The position numbers were made by a program, and so were the translations under genes. Positions 12,958 to 22,926 of a stretch of DNA of 64,000 bases are shown here, piece by piece. The notes below the pieces were generated by a model, which was not told where the DNA came from, did not search any database, and saw only the letters and a program-made list of their open reading frames with translations. The first letter of the stretch is position 1, and every line of letters begins with the position of its first letter. This DNA is from Rhizoctonia solani (taxonomy: Eukaryota > Basidiomycota > Agaricomycetes > Cantharellales > Ceratobasidiaceae): assembly GCF_016906535.1 (NCBI RefSeq), contig NC_057374.1:1178001-1242000 (forward strand), given 5' to 3'.

Positions 12958-13348
12958 TATGTGCGAGTTCAACTTATTTTATAGTTTACACCTACACTTA
13001 ATGTTTATGCTGAGTGTCAATTATGTCACTAAAATTCCACTCAGTCTCAAACTAAGGAATTTATTGGAATGTTGTTCACAGTTGCATTGCAAACAAGACA
13101 TGCGATGCGAGTGCTTTGTTCTACTATATATATGTCACTGATGCACTGAAACGCATATCGCCGAAGTGTTGACATCCTATTTAACAAAACAAAGTTCAAT
13201 TCTATTCAATAGAGCAGTGAAGTGAGCTATAGATACAAATAATGAATGGGGGGGGGGTATGATCTAGGAAAAGTCGCCTAGAAAACCCCGATATTTCTGT
13301 TTACACAAATCCAGGTCCATCGCAGGAGACACTCCAACTGGCATCAAT
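12958..13348. other. AT-rich intergenic, convergent 3' ends
   Basis: Lies between convergent stops of the acyltransferase and the F-box gene. It has a run of nine G near 13249-13257. No coding frame or RNA gene is seen. Confidence 0.5.
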
Positions 13349-15099
13349 CTACGCATGGTCAAGCGATTGATGTTGGTGGTCATCCATTGGACGCTCTCGA
13401 ATATAAAAACGTGTATCGTGATCAAATTTGCTGCCTTCTTCCGGTAGGATGCGAACCACTTCGAGACTGGTACACTCATGAGCAAGTTGAAGCACCTCCC
13501 GTAACTCTTGTTGAACGGGTACAGCCTGGTAGGGTCGATTGACCAAGTGAGGCATAACATTGAATCCCACAGCAAGCGACTTGAGGTACTTTAGTCCAGC
13601 CAAAGTTTGTATAGTGGCCTCCTGAAAATTAATCTGGACTTAGTGGATGTTATCCCAAACCTCGAAGACTAAAACTCACCGGATCTCCATCGACCCAGTT
13701 CACGGTAAGCTCAGTGATGTTTGGAGTTGCCTTCATTATTTCGGAGAAACTTGTAGTATCTAACATATAAGTGGACTGAAGCTCAAGGACTCGCAGGTTC
13801 GGTAACCGAGGGAAATTTTCTATAAATTTAGCTAAATCCGACTCTTCGTCTTCAGAAGAGTCCACGACTACTAAACGTTCGAGCTGCTGGGCGAGTTTGA
13901 GTTTCAGGAAGATGATGACCAAATATATGGGTCCCTCAAAGCATCGTAGGTTTGGAAGAGCACCTTGAAGGGTCATCCAAGTTTCGTGAATAGGCTCTCG
14001 AATCAGTGAATTCATGTCCCAGTCCCAAGGTAGCTGAAGTGTATGCAAGCCGGGATGTCTTAAGATAAACCCTCTAATAAGGCTCTCCTCTTCGGGCCGC
14101 AACAGAAGTTCTGAATCAATGTTTGCAGTCCCACCCAGGCGGAAGACTTTCAAGTGTTCAAAAGTATGTTTCAAAACCGGGGATATTGCTTCGACGAGCC
14201 AACCTGCCGACAGGAATTGTGGATCGTCAGGATCTTCTTTGAGGTCGAGCTCTAAATATTCGAGATTGGGCGATCGCATTATCATATTTACCAGAGCCGG
14301 CGATATATGGCCATTAGTTTCAGGGTCGAACGCTATATGCGAGGAGCTGAGGGTGAGCTTCGGCCGGTGGGATGAAGATATAACTTTCTTACGGAGTCGG
14401 CTATCCTTGACCTGAATGTGCTTGAGCTCGCTAAAAGTAAACAGCTTAACGAGATTTTAAGCCCAAGCTGCCATTATTGCCAAATACATTCACTCACCGA
14501 AGTTAAATCCTGATCTGTTAACCGCCCGGGTTTAACATTCCGTAAACCACGAAATTAAAAGCGATTCTCACCTGAAATCCTCCTATAAAGGGAATGGTCG
14601 GAGATCTCAAAAGAAACGTATTCGATGTCTGGGCAACGGAAGCTCAGGTAGTCGAAAAACCTCATGTCCATCGGGTAAAAAGGCAAAGTCCAATCGATGC
14701 GCTTTAGTTTTTTCAAAAGCAGAAGTCCCACGTGCAGGATACGTTCCTCTAGAGGCTGCATAACAGGCACTTCTCTTTGCAAGCGGTTATCCAGAATCAG
14801 AGCTCGAACGTGGTCAGCTGCTCGAAGCCCTCTATAGGAGGAGGTATGTTTATTCCTAGTGTCCCCAGAGTAGACAGACGAGGGTGATGTGCCAAAAGGA
14901 GATCTTCATCTAAAAGACGAGTGGCGAATGCAGGGGCATTCCAAGAGAGGTAGACTGTGTTGTACAAAATAGGAAAGACGATCCGGTACCATAAACGACA
15001 CACTCTTAAGAGTAAAGCGAGTTGATCGAGTGTTTCCCATTTAGTGTGTAGTATTTGAGAGATTATTTCCAGTGGTAGTTTGGCATGGATTGAAGCCAT
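13349..15099 (-). CDS. F-box protein with leucine-rich repeats
   Basis: ATG at 15099-15097, stop TGA/TAA side at 13349. The N-terminus (KLPLEIISQILHTKWETLDQLALLLRVCRLW) is a typical F-box, which binds Skp1 in SCF ubiquitin ligases. The rest has irregular leucine-rich repeats (NLEYLELDL, LKVFRLGG, LHTLQLPWD, LPNLRCFEG, LERLVVVDS, LPNLRVLELQS, NITELTVNW, LKYLKSLAVGF), the substrate-binding part. Four or more exons are needed; the one around 14290-14550 is the least certain. F-box/LRR genes form large, quickly changing families in Agaricomycetes, so a specific target cannot be named. It is tail-to-tail with the acyltransferase. Confidence 0.75.
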
Positions 15100-15307
15100 C
15101 GTTCGTGTAGCTAGTTTCGACTTACCAACCCCATACCTGCGACTTTATAAACCTGGACGTAGGTTCATGTATCACAAAGACCTATCAGAAGCCTGTGCGA
15201 ATACAGACATAGGGCTACGAGTTAAGGATGACGGCGTGAAGTCTTTTAGGAAGGCTTGAAGTGGCCTCTGTAGTCGAATAAGTATTCCTCGGGGTTAAAG
15301 TTAAAAG

Positions 15308-15964
15308 TCAAATATAGATTAATTCATCGGACTCAGAGTCTGCAGGAGCCGGGAATTGGCAGAAAAACTCTCTTTGTCGGCCATTGTAGGGACATCGCCG
15401 CAGCGCTTGCTCAAAGAGCTTTGTATTTTGTGCTGTTTGCTCCAAAGGCTTTGAGCTGAGATGGAATAAGCCCTGAGAATTGGCAACCAAGAGAGCAAGG
15501 CCACGAGTATCCAGTATCCGATGGTAGACCATCCTTCGACTTTCTGAAGCACGACAAAGAGCTGTATCGCGGAGCGCCATAAGTCGAGATACATCCCAGC
15601 TTCCAATAGCAGGGCCGGGTGATGCAAGGCAAAGCTCATAAGCTCAAGGGAGACACGCTCCTGAATAACCTCACGCACACGGGCTTCACCTCCTATTCCT
15701 ATATGCTAAGAATCCACCGAACCGCTACTCCGCTTTGGTAACTCAGGTCAAGACAAGCCGGCGGAACCAGTCTAATTACCAGCAAGTAATTTGATCCCGC
15801 CCACAATGTGGCTGTGTCTGCCTTTCTTGCCCTTTTAGTTGAGTTGTCAAGTCCATCTAACAAGCGCCCGAAATAGAAGATGCTTACACTCGCACTGTGA
15901 AATGCACAAGGATGCCAAGGTCTACATAAGCTGGACGCCCATCTAGGATGTCTCTGAGATACCT
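15308..15964 (-). CDS. Uncharacterised intron-containing gene (start not found)
   Basis: I do not recognise the family. Three stretches join by good splice sites: a block ending VDLGILVHFTVRV, a 56-nt intron (GTAAGC...AAAAG), then ARKADTATLWAGSNYLL, a second intron, then HIGIGGEARVREVIQERVSLELMSF... The last exon starts in one frame (HHPALLLEAGMYLD) and continues one base off (MALRDTALCRASESRRMVYH ... DSESDELIYI, stop near 15308), consistent with one T missing near 15575-15582. The upstream end is unclear; a candidate ATG at 16127 (MASGTVATANAAS) does not join in frame. The acidic C-terminus and even codon use look coding, but no motif gives a function. Chance open frames remain possible. Confidence 0.4.
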
Positions 15965-16822
15965 CTGCTATACTTCGACGACCATGCTGAAGATCCCAGT
16001 CAAGCACCAGGTTTGTCGTGATAGGACTCACTCATTCATCCGAAGGTGTCTAACGTAGATCACTTTTAGCGCTCTACGGCTCTATGGCACTTGCAGCGTT
16101 CGCGGTGGCTACAGTCCCACTCGCCATATCTTCCCCGCCTAAGTCCACCCGAGGCAGTTACAAAGCTCCGGAACAGGCTCCACAAGTCTAGTAAAAAAGG
16201 TCAAAGGGGACGCAAGACTCAGAGCGCCCGGGCGATATAAAACCCAAGGCCCCTTTGCCCTGAAAGGATGGAACACACATGGTATTTCTGGAGCGGTAAG
16301 TTGTATTGATACTTTATGGAACACGTTTCAAGTTCTCAGCGAACTGGGGTTGATTAGAGGGCCAATAGCCGGCATGAGTTCCACAGGTGGTAATTGGCGC
16401 CTGAATCACATTTGTGTGTGTGATCGGTCAAACACGACTTGAACTAGGCTGCTTCCATCTGTATCCCCGCCTTGTGAATACAGCAGGGGGCGACTCGGCA
16501 AGGCGCAGGTGCAGGTACGACTCTAGCCCTATTCTGGGGTTTCCGAGTTTGAAGACAGTATTTTACCCCTCGTTGAACTATGATCGCTTTATGAAATTAC
16601 GTGTATGTATATTAGACTTCCCAACTTAGATTAAACTTTGCATAAATGTTCTGTTGGTGTACATCATTCACGTTTCACCCACACACTCTTTTCACTCCCA
16701 TATTATCTAGCTTTACAACCGTATCCTCTCTTTTAAGCTCTCTTTCTCGATTTCTATTTCTCATACGCTTTTGTCCACTGGAATATCCTATATTCTTCTG
16801 ATCTAATAAAGTCCAGATACAA
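15965..16822. other. Intergenic, no clear gene
   Basis: May hold the 5' end of the uncharacterised gene below 15965 and the 3' end of the cyclophilin-WD40 gene. Short frames here have no family features. Confidence 0.35.
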
Positions 16823-19301
16823 CTACTCGACATCCACATTAACTATCTTGATATCCTCAAACGGTTTGTCAACCTTGTTAACCTTGACATTCTCAATCGC
16901 ATGCACAACCTCCAGACCATGCACGACTCGACCAAAGACCGTATGCTTGTTATCGAGCCAAGGCGTGACACGGTGGTGATGAAGAATTGAGAACCGTTGG
17001 TATTGGGCCCAGCATTAGCCATGCTAAGTGTATATGGTCTATAGAGACGCGGGTAGAGAGGCAAGAGGGGCCGGGAGATGCGGAGAACGTACCGATCATG
17101 TTTGACAGCGGGCGAAAATCGTCTTCGAATTCTCTACCCCAGATGGACGTACCACCCGTTCCATCTCCAAGTGGATCACCCGTTTGAATCATCTATTCCT
17201 CCCCCATCGTCGATCAATACAAATACGGATGATCAGGAAGGAAAACAAGACTTACAAACTTCTTGATAACTCGGTGGAAAATGACACCTTCAAAGTACCC
17301 GCTCTTTGCGTGTCCGACGAAATTCTCGACGGCCTTGGGTGCATGTTCTGGGAAGAGACGACAGTGTATGTCACCCATGGTTGTGTGGATTACGGCTGTG
17401 GTGCCCAGGGATTGAGCAGCCTTGACCGGCTGGGCAGATGCAATAGTTTGTTCTTCTCGCGTAGGCTTTTCGTTGAACACGTCGCGGTCTCCTGATACCT
17501 TGTTGTCCCTGTTTACGCCCAACAATCAATCAGATGAACGGACGACAAAAGAGGAAACTTACTCTGGCTCGTCGCGTGTAAACATATAGAACCGAGGTCG
17601 TTTATATGCGGTGCAAAACAACGTTGGGTCTCGCACTTCTTATTCGCAAGAATAGGATTTGCAGAAGCTGCCATTGCCATTGTAGTTATTCCCTTTTTAG
17701 CCGGAGCGCCTTGGTAAAGCGCCAGATTCAACCATCGACCCGTTTCGTCCTTGCCCAACAATCGTACAACGCGGTTCGTAACCGTATTAACCACTACACC
17801 CAATCAACTTCAGATCGCATATTTGGACTTTAGCCAGTAAACTCACCCTTGATCCCAACTAGGGTGGGATACAAAACCATCGTCCCGCTCTCGTCCCATA
17901 CTGCGGAAATAGTAGACAAGACCTTTGGATCTTTTTCGATCTCTCGCTCGACGGCCAGTCGTCGTCCGAATTCCATGTCATCAAGTTTATGCGACGCTGT
18001 ACCGGCTTGCTGCATTTCCTGAATAGCCGTGAGCGATTCGTCATACCGTCGGGTCATTTTCCCTGTAAGGGTGTTGAAGATCCGGACTTGGCGGTCTGTA
18101 CTGCTCGAGAGCGTGACGAAATGTGAAGAGTTGGGCGAGAATGTGAGAGAAGTTGGGATTGATTTTGTCTGTGTTCCCGACTCAAGTTAGCTCCGAAATG
18201 AACTAACCCAGTGAATAACACACACCTTTTTGAATTCGTACAAATCGGTACTGCTCTTGAATTCCCACATACCCGGAACGTCTTTCGGAGGCTCATAAGG
18301 CTCCCTGGGCTGCCAGTACTCGACAAAGCCTGACTCGTCGGCTGAAACGACTGTGTCAAAATGGTCGGTGTACTGACTTGAGATGTGAATATCACTTTTG
18401 TGCGTCAACAGGAAGAGTTCGGGGTCAGCTTACGGTCATGAGATGAACAGGGGCGCGATGGAGGGACGAGATGGTTTGGAGGGGAGTTCCGTCGCCTCTG
18501 CCGTCGTAGATTCGAATTGTAGATGATTTTTCGTCCGAACTGGGTATGGGGTGTCAGTACCAAGTGAACGAGTACATACGGTAGACCTACATGGCCAGTA
18601 GCGCCTGAGCTTGCCCTCGCCTATGAACCCAGCAAGCGGTTTTGGGGGTATAATCCAACTTGATCATGTTTATCATGTCTATTGACTATCAGACACTGTC
18701 AAAACGACCAAGACCTATACGCACCAAAGTTGATAACATCAAATACTTTGACGCTCCCATCTCCGCAACGCTTGCGACACAGTTCCATCGGTAGACGCGG
18801 TAGAAGCAACGATCGGTGCCAAATGCGCGCGAAAGTGCTTAACAAACTCGATGCCTTGTTCTTGCTTTTTCCAGAATTTGAGGTGGCCGTCGATAGAGGT
18901 AGTGATCAAAAAGCCAGTTCTATATGTACTGTGAGTGGTGTGGGCCAGCATAGAGTGTCGAAAAGACGTACTTGGTGATTATGACATAATTAAGGACGTC
19001 GCGGTGCATAAAGCTCTTGGAATAGCGGTCTGCGCTGGGCAGGTGGTCCAAGAACAGACGTTCATGCGGGAGAACTATACACGCGCATAAGCACTAGATA
19101 TTCGACAGAAAACAAACACCCACCTTTTCGCTTTTTCTTCGCAGCTCCAGAGGTAGGTGCACCCTCTGGAACAGGCATAGGCCCAATGTCATCGTCGTCA
19201 TCGTCATCTTCGACGTCAGGCGTAGCTTCGGCAACATCATCGGCAGGAGCTTCGTCACTGACGCGTGGGCGCTTGCGAGTTTCTTGCGCGTCGTCGGCCA
19301 T
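16823..19301 (-). CDS. CYP15: Cyclophilin with N-terminal WD40 repeats (PPWD1/Cyp15), frame breaks
   Basis: ATG at 19301-19299 ([17 protein letters not shown]), stop TAG at 16825-16823. After an acidic N-terminus come WD40 repeats ([68 protein letters not shown]) and then a complete cyclophilin domain ([84 protein letters not shown]). This is the PPWD1 architecture, a spliceosome-linked peptidyl-prolyl isomerase. Two one-base gaps disturb the cyclophilin part: an A run at 17115-17118 (needs five to give [13 protein letters not shown]) and 16964-16971 (before TPWLDNKH). Both look like sequence errors. Shares an upstream region with POR1. Confidence 0.92.
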
Positions 19302-19453
19302 GGCAGAGTAACATGTACAAAAATGGGTGGCGCGGACCAAACAGGAGCAAGCACTCGGGTCGAGTCGGGCCATGTGTCCGTGTCATAAAAAGTCGAGTGT
19401 GCGCGTGTGCTATTCCGACCATCCCACTTGACCTCTGCTCAACGCACCATATA
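19302..19453. promoter_or_regulatory. Shared divergent promoter, PPWD1/Cyp15 and porin
   Basis: A 152-base piece between divergent start codons. I see no convincing TATA box for either gene. Both products are expressed in all growing cells, which fits a constitutive bidirectional promoter; this is inference. Confidence 0.5.
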
Positions 19454-20538
19454 ATGTCGAACCAGCCCGTGCCCCCCAACTGGAAGGCAAGTGCATACAA
19501 TCGACGCGTGAATCCGTGTGCTTATGCGCGATCGAGTAGGATCTTGGCAAGTCTTCCAACGACTTGCTGAGCAAGGACTTGCCTGTCTTTGGAACTTCGC
19601 TCGAGGTCAAGACCAAGACTCCCAGCGGCCAATCTTCAAGGTTGCCGGAACCCGCGACAACAAGTCGCGGTCATCAACGGAGATGTCGAGGCCAAGTACT
19701 CTGACCCTAAGAACGGCCTCGTCATCACCCAGGCATGGACCACTGCCAACGTCCTCCGGTACGTCTAATCACGCCATAGTAGCGTCAATTTCGTTTACTA
19801 ATTTTAGAATATAGCACTCAAGTCGAGCTCGAGAACCAAATCGCCAAGGGTCTCAAGCTTGATTTGAATACCGCACTCCTCCCTGACAAGGGCCAAAAGA
19901 CTGCACTTGTTAACGCTATCTGGAAGCAGCCTGGTCTCCACTCGCGCGCTGTCGTCGATCTCTTCAAGGGTCCCACTTTTACCGCCGACACTGTCGTCGG
20001 CCGCGACGGCTTCTTGCTCGGTGGTGAGGCCGCGTACGATGTTACTGCCGGCAAGGTCACCCGGTATGCCGCTGCCATTGGCTTCTCTGCTCCCGAGTAT
20101 GCTGTCACTCTTCACGGATTGGGCAACTTCTCGTCCTACTCTGCGAGCTATTACCACCGTGTTTCTCGCGATGTCGAGGCTGGTGCCAAGGCCGTCTACG
20201 ACACCAAGGCGACTACTGGTGGTGTGAACCTCGAAGTTGGTGCCAAGGCGTAAGTGCTGCGCATTCAATGAGCCGTGCACCCATTGACCCGCATACAGAT
20301 ACCTCGACTCGGCTGCTTTTGTCAAGGCCAAGATTAACAATACTGGTGTCCTCGTTCTTGGCTACACCCAGGCTCTTCGGTAGGTTAATTCAATAGCATG
20401 ATTGGAATTCTCTCTAACCAGTTTATTAGCCCCGGTGTTCGCGCCTCGTTCGGTCTCGCACTCGACACCCAGCGTCTCAATGACACTGCTGCTCCTGCTG
20501 CACACAAGGTCGGAGCCAGCTTCACCTTTGAAGGATAA
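19454..20538 (+). CDS. POR1: Mitochondrial outer-membrane porin (VDAC), frame breaks
   Basis: ATG at 19454 (MSNQPVPPNWK), stop TAA at 20536-20538. The product forms the beta-barrel channel for ATP and metabolites in the mitochondrial outer membrane. Recognisable: N-terminal helix followed by DLGKSSNDLLSKDLPVFGTSLEVKT, barrel strands such as VAGTRDNKS and QVELENQIAKGLKLDLNTALLPD, KGPTFTADTVVGRDGFLLGGEAAYDV and the end RPGVRASFGLALDTQRLN ... KVGASFTFEG. Expected length near 290 residues is met. Intron 1 (19487-19539) has a GC donor (GCAAGT) instead of GT. Two single-base gaps at 19627-19632 (CCC to CC) and 19666-19672 (GGG to GG) shift the frame in exon 2; the protein is conserved on both sides, so I take them as errors. 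Confidence 0.94.
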
Positions 20539-20870
20539 ACGATGCATTGCATGTTATACTTATTGCCCACAATGTGGAATAAAATCTGTTTTTTGAACTT
20601 GTACATTTGCCCCAACCAAAATTGCCAAGGAACCAACGTGTGATCCCCCGAGTCTATCAATCGTCGAAGCAGAGAAAAAAAAAGTTCACATGACGTGAGG
20701 ACCAATCAGACGAAATGAAAAACCCAAAGTCGAATCTCTCCTTCGACTCCAGGCAACGCTTGATTACCTCCGGGCGCCTAATGGATCCGGAACGCCAACA
20801 AGTGGCTCGGTCTATTACGTTAAAAGGCCCGCCTTGCACAAGACGTCCACTGGTACAAGTACGTACATAA
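20539..20870. other. Intergenic after porin
   Basis: Holds the porin 3' end. A run of nine A at about 20676-20684 is present. No gene recognised. Confidence 0.4.
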
Positions 20871-20871
20871 T

Positions 20872-22200
20872 ATGGCAGCGTATTATAGCGGCCCTCGCAT
20901 CCGACTTCCCTCGAATCGGTCTTTGCAGCTTCGGACGTGTCGGGGCCTAGTTCACCGCCTGGAACAAGAGAAAGAGACTATAGTACTATTGGACGCGATG
21001 CTTACACTCATCCTCAATCACCCATCCTTATTTTCCCAGCTGCCCATCCTCGGAACCTGCCTCTCCCCATCCCGAATCGCCCGTCTACGCCATGCCCGAG
21101 TCGACTCGACGGTATCTGCTTCGTCCAGTCGAGCCGTATCTTCCTCTTCCCGAGCTCGAGTCGATTCGACTGCTACGTCAGATCTTTCGTCTCCTATCCG
21201 AGTCGGCTCGGACTTGTCCCTGGTACGAACCAGTTCAGACTATTCCCCTCCCATCCGGTCGATTCGGACATGTCACTCCTCGCCCGACTCGGTTCAGACA
21301 ACTCGGTCCGCACCCGGGTCGACTCGAACGCATCTTCATCCGTATTACCCTCTCCTTCATTCATCGACGTGCCCAGTCCGCGTTTTCCCTCGCGAGTACG
21401 AGCGGATGGGAGTTTAGTCCAACGGGGAGCGCGCCTCTCACTCGAGATAGGATCGTTCGTTTGGGAAGTGCGCGCGTGATTCCGAGTTGGAGTTTGGGTT
21501 CGGGTTCGGGTTCAGGTTCGGGGTTGGGGTTGGGTTCAGGCTCGGGTTCGGGTTCAGGCTCAGGTTTGGGATTGGGCTCGGGTTCTGGATCGGCCGAGGT
21601 CGAGATGTGGGAGTGGACTTCGGACGGGAGCGAGTGGCAGGGAAGAGAGTCGAGGGGAGACGAAAACGAAACGCAGTATGAAGATGCGCTTTCCCAGTTT
21701 CATTTTCCGACGTTGGAAGAGAGCAGGTGGGCCTATCGTGCGGCTGGCGTTGGCATTGACGTTGGGACTGGCATTGGGACTGGGGCTGTGGAGAAAGGCG
21801 GAACGGGAACAGGTGGTTTGGGCCTGTTCCACAAGGGCATCGTAAAAGGAGAGTGGGTCTAGTCGAGCGGAACGGGTGGATGGTGGCGCATCCGGCACTA
21901 GGCGAGTACGACCAGCAACAACAGCGCACGGTGCGGTTTCCGTTTCGGTTCATACTCGAAACGGTACTAGGGATCGATCCTGCGACGCTCAATTTGCTGG
22001 AACGTGGGACGCACGAGCCCGAGTCTATTTCAGACACGGCGATATTTGGAACGGCGACGGATGCGGGAATCACAGACGAGGATATGGAAGCGATCGAGCG
22101 GAGCGAACGTATGGTGTGGCCGTCATTTTCGCTGCTTTGCGTCTGGGCTGCCGCTGGCCTGGGGCTTCCGAGCTCGAAATGGCGCGTGGGACAGAGATAG
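20872..22200 (+). CDS. Low-complexity hypothetical protein, reading frame disrupted
   Basis: No family recognised and the start is uncertain (ATG at 20872 is only a candidate). Coding-like sequence moves between three frames: SGPSSPPGTRERDYSTIGRD and following, then RVDST-rich Ser/Arg sequence, then ARLGSDNSVRTRVDSNASSS, then a (Gly-Ser/Leu) hexamer repeat with SAEVEMWEWTSDGSEWQ and SQFHFPTLEESRWAYRAA, and finally VERNGWMVAHPALGEYDQQQ ... IGIDPATLN-like sequence to the stop at 22198-22200. The last shift is at about 21855-21865. Repeated single-base contractions would explain these shifts, as in neighbouring conserved genes. The end contains a hydrophobic patch (VWPSFSLLCVWAAAGLGL) that could be a membrane segment. 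A true pseudogene cannot be ruled out. Confidence 0.4.
21484..21592 (+). repeat. Degenerate TTCGGG hexamer repeat coding for Gly-Ser
   Basis: About eighteen imperfect copies of a GGTTCG/GGTTCA/GGGTTG hexamer lie in tandem. In the frame of the surrounding coding sequence they give alternating Gly-Ser and Gly-Leu, a flexible linker. The array is G-rich on the plus strand. Confidence 0.8.
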
Positions 22201-22926
22201 TTAGTGCTGGTGTATTGTGTATGATTAACCCGCGTGTAATGCGACGTATGAATTGCCACGCTGTGTGTGTCCAAATGGGGTCAGATTGTGTGGAATTTTT
22301 TTTTTTGACGTCACGCCGCGTTGTGGCCACGCGCGACGGGTCGCAATGCCACGAGGCGGGCGGGCGGGGGGCGGTGTCAGGGGGGAAGGCGTGGGGGAGA
22401 GATGAGCTCATCCAGTCGGGTCGGACGATGGGCAAGGGCATATGGGCAGCGGGGAGCGCATATACAAGCGGCGATCAGGCGATTTAAGGGCAATGGACAG
22501 GGGGCTTCAGACAGCGAAAGCGAGGAAACGGTGCCTGCACGTGAGGACCCGGCGGCAGCAGCGGGCGGTTATGTCAGGGACTGTATTTTATTTGGATCCG
22601 GGAGCGAGGCAACGTTGGCCTCGTGTGTTTCTGCTGGGTCCCTGCTGGCAGCAGCGCTTGGAGTGGCAGGCCCGACCGCTTCGAGACTTGATGCAGCAAG
22701 CAGACGACCATCGCAGTTAACTTATTCCGTGGAGCCGCCCATCGCAGCAAGCACAAGTAGCAGCAATCCAAATAGCTAAGCTATAGCTCCCCAGTAGCTC
22801 CCCCAGTAGCCGCATATTCCCCTTTCGCCTCCCCGACTATTTAGTATCTAGTACCTAGTATCCCGGCCGCTTCTTGCCCAGTGCGCGCTTTCGCACGGAC
22901 AAGTCGGCTCGCTTCTGCCGCCGCAC
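22201..22926. other. GC-rich intergenic region and 5' leader
   Basis: A strongly G-rich stretch (22340-22470) with several GGG runs, followed by pyrimidine-rich sequence just before the next ATG. Probably promoter and 5' leader of the polyglutamine gene. Open frames exist because of high GC content but lack coding character. Confidence 0.4.

Noticed and set aside
16139..16640. Short open frames on both strands between the unknown gene and PPWD1
   Set aside because: No family features, inconsistent frames, no good splice sites.
22280..22780. Open frames in the GC-rich stretch, possible G-quadruplex region
   Set aside because: Open because of base composition; G runs are irregular and no clear four-run unit stands out.
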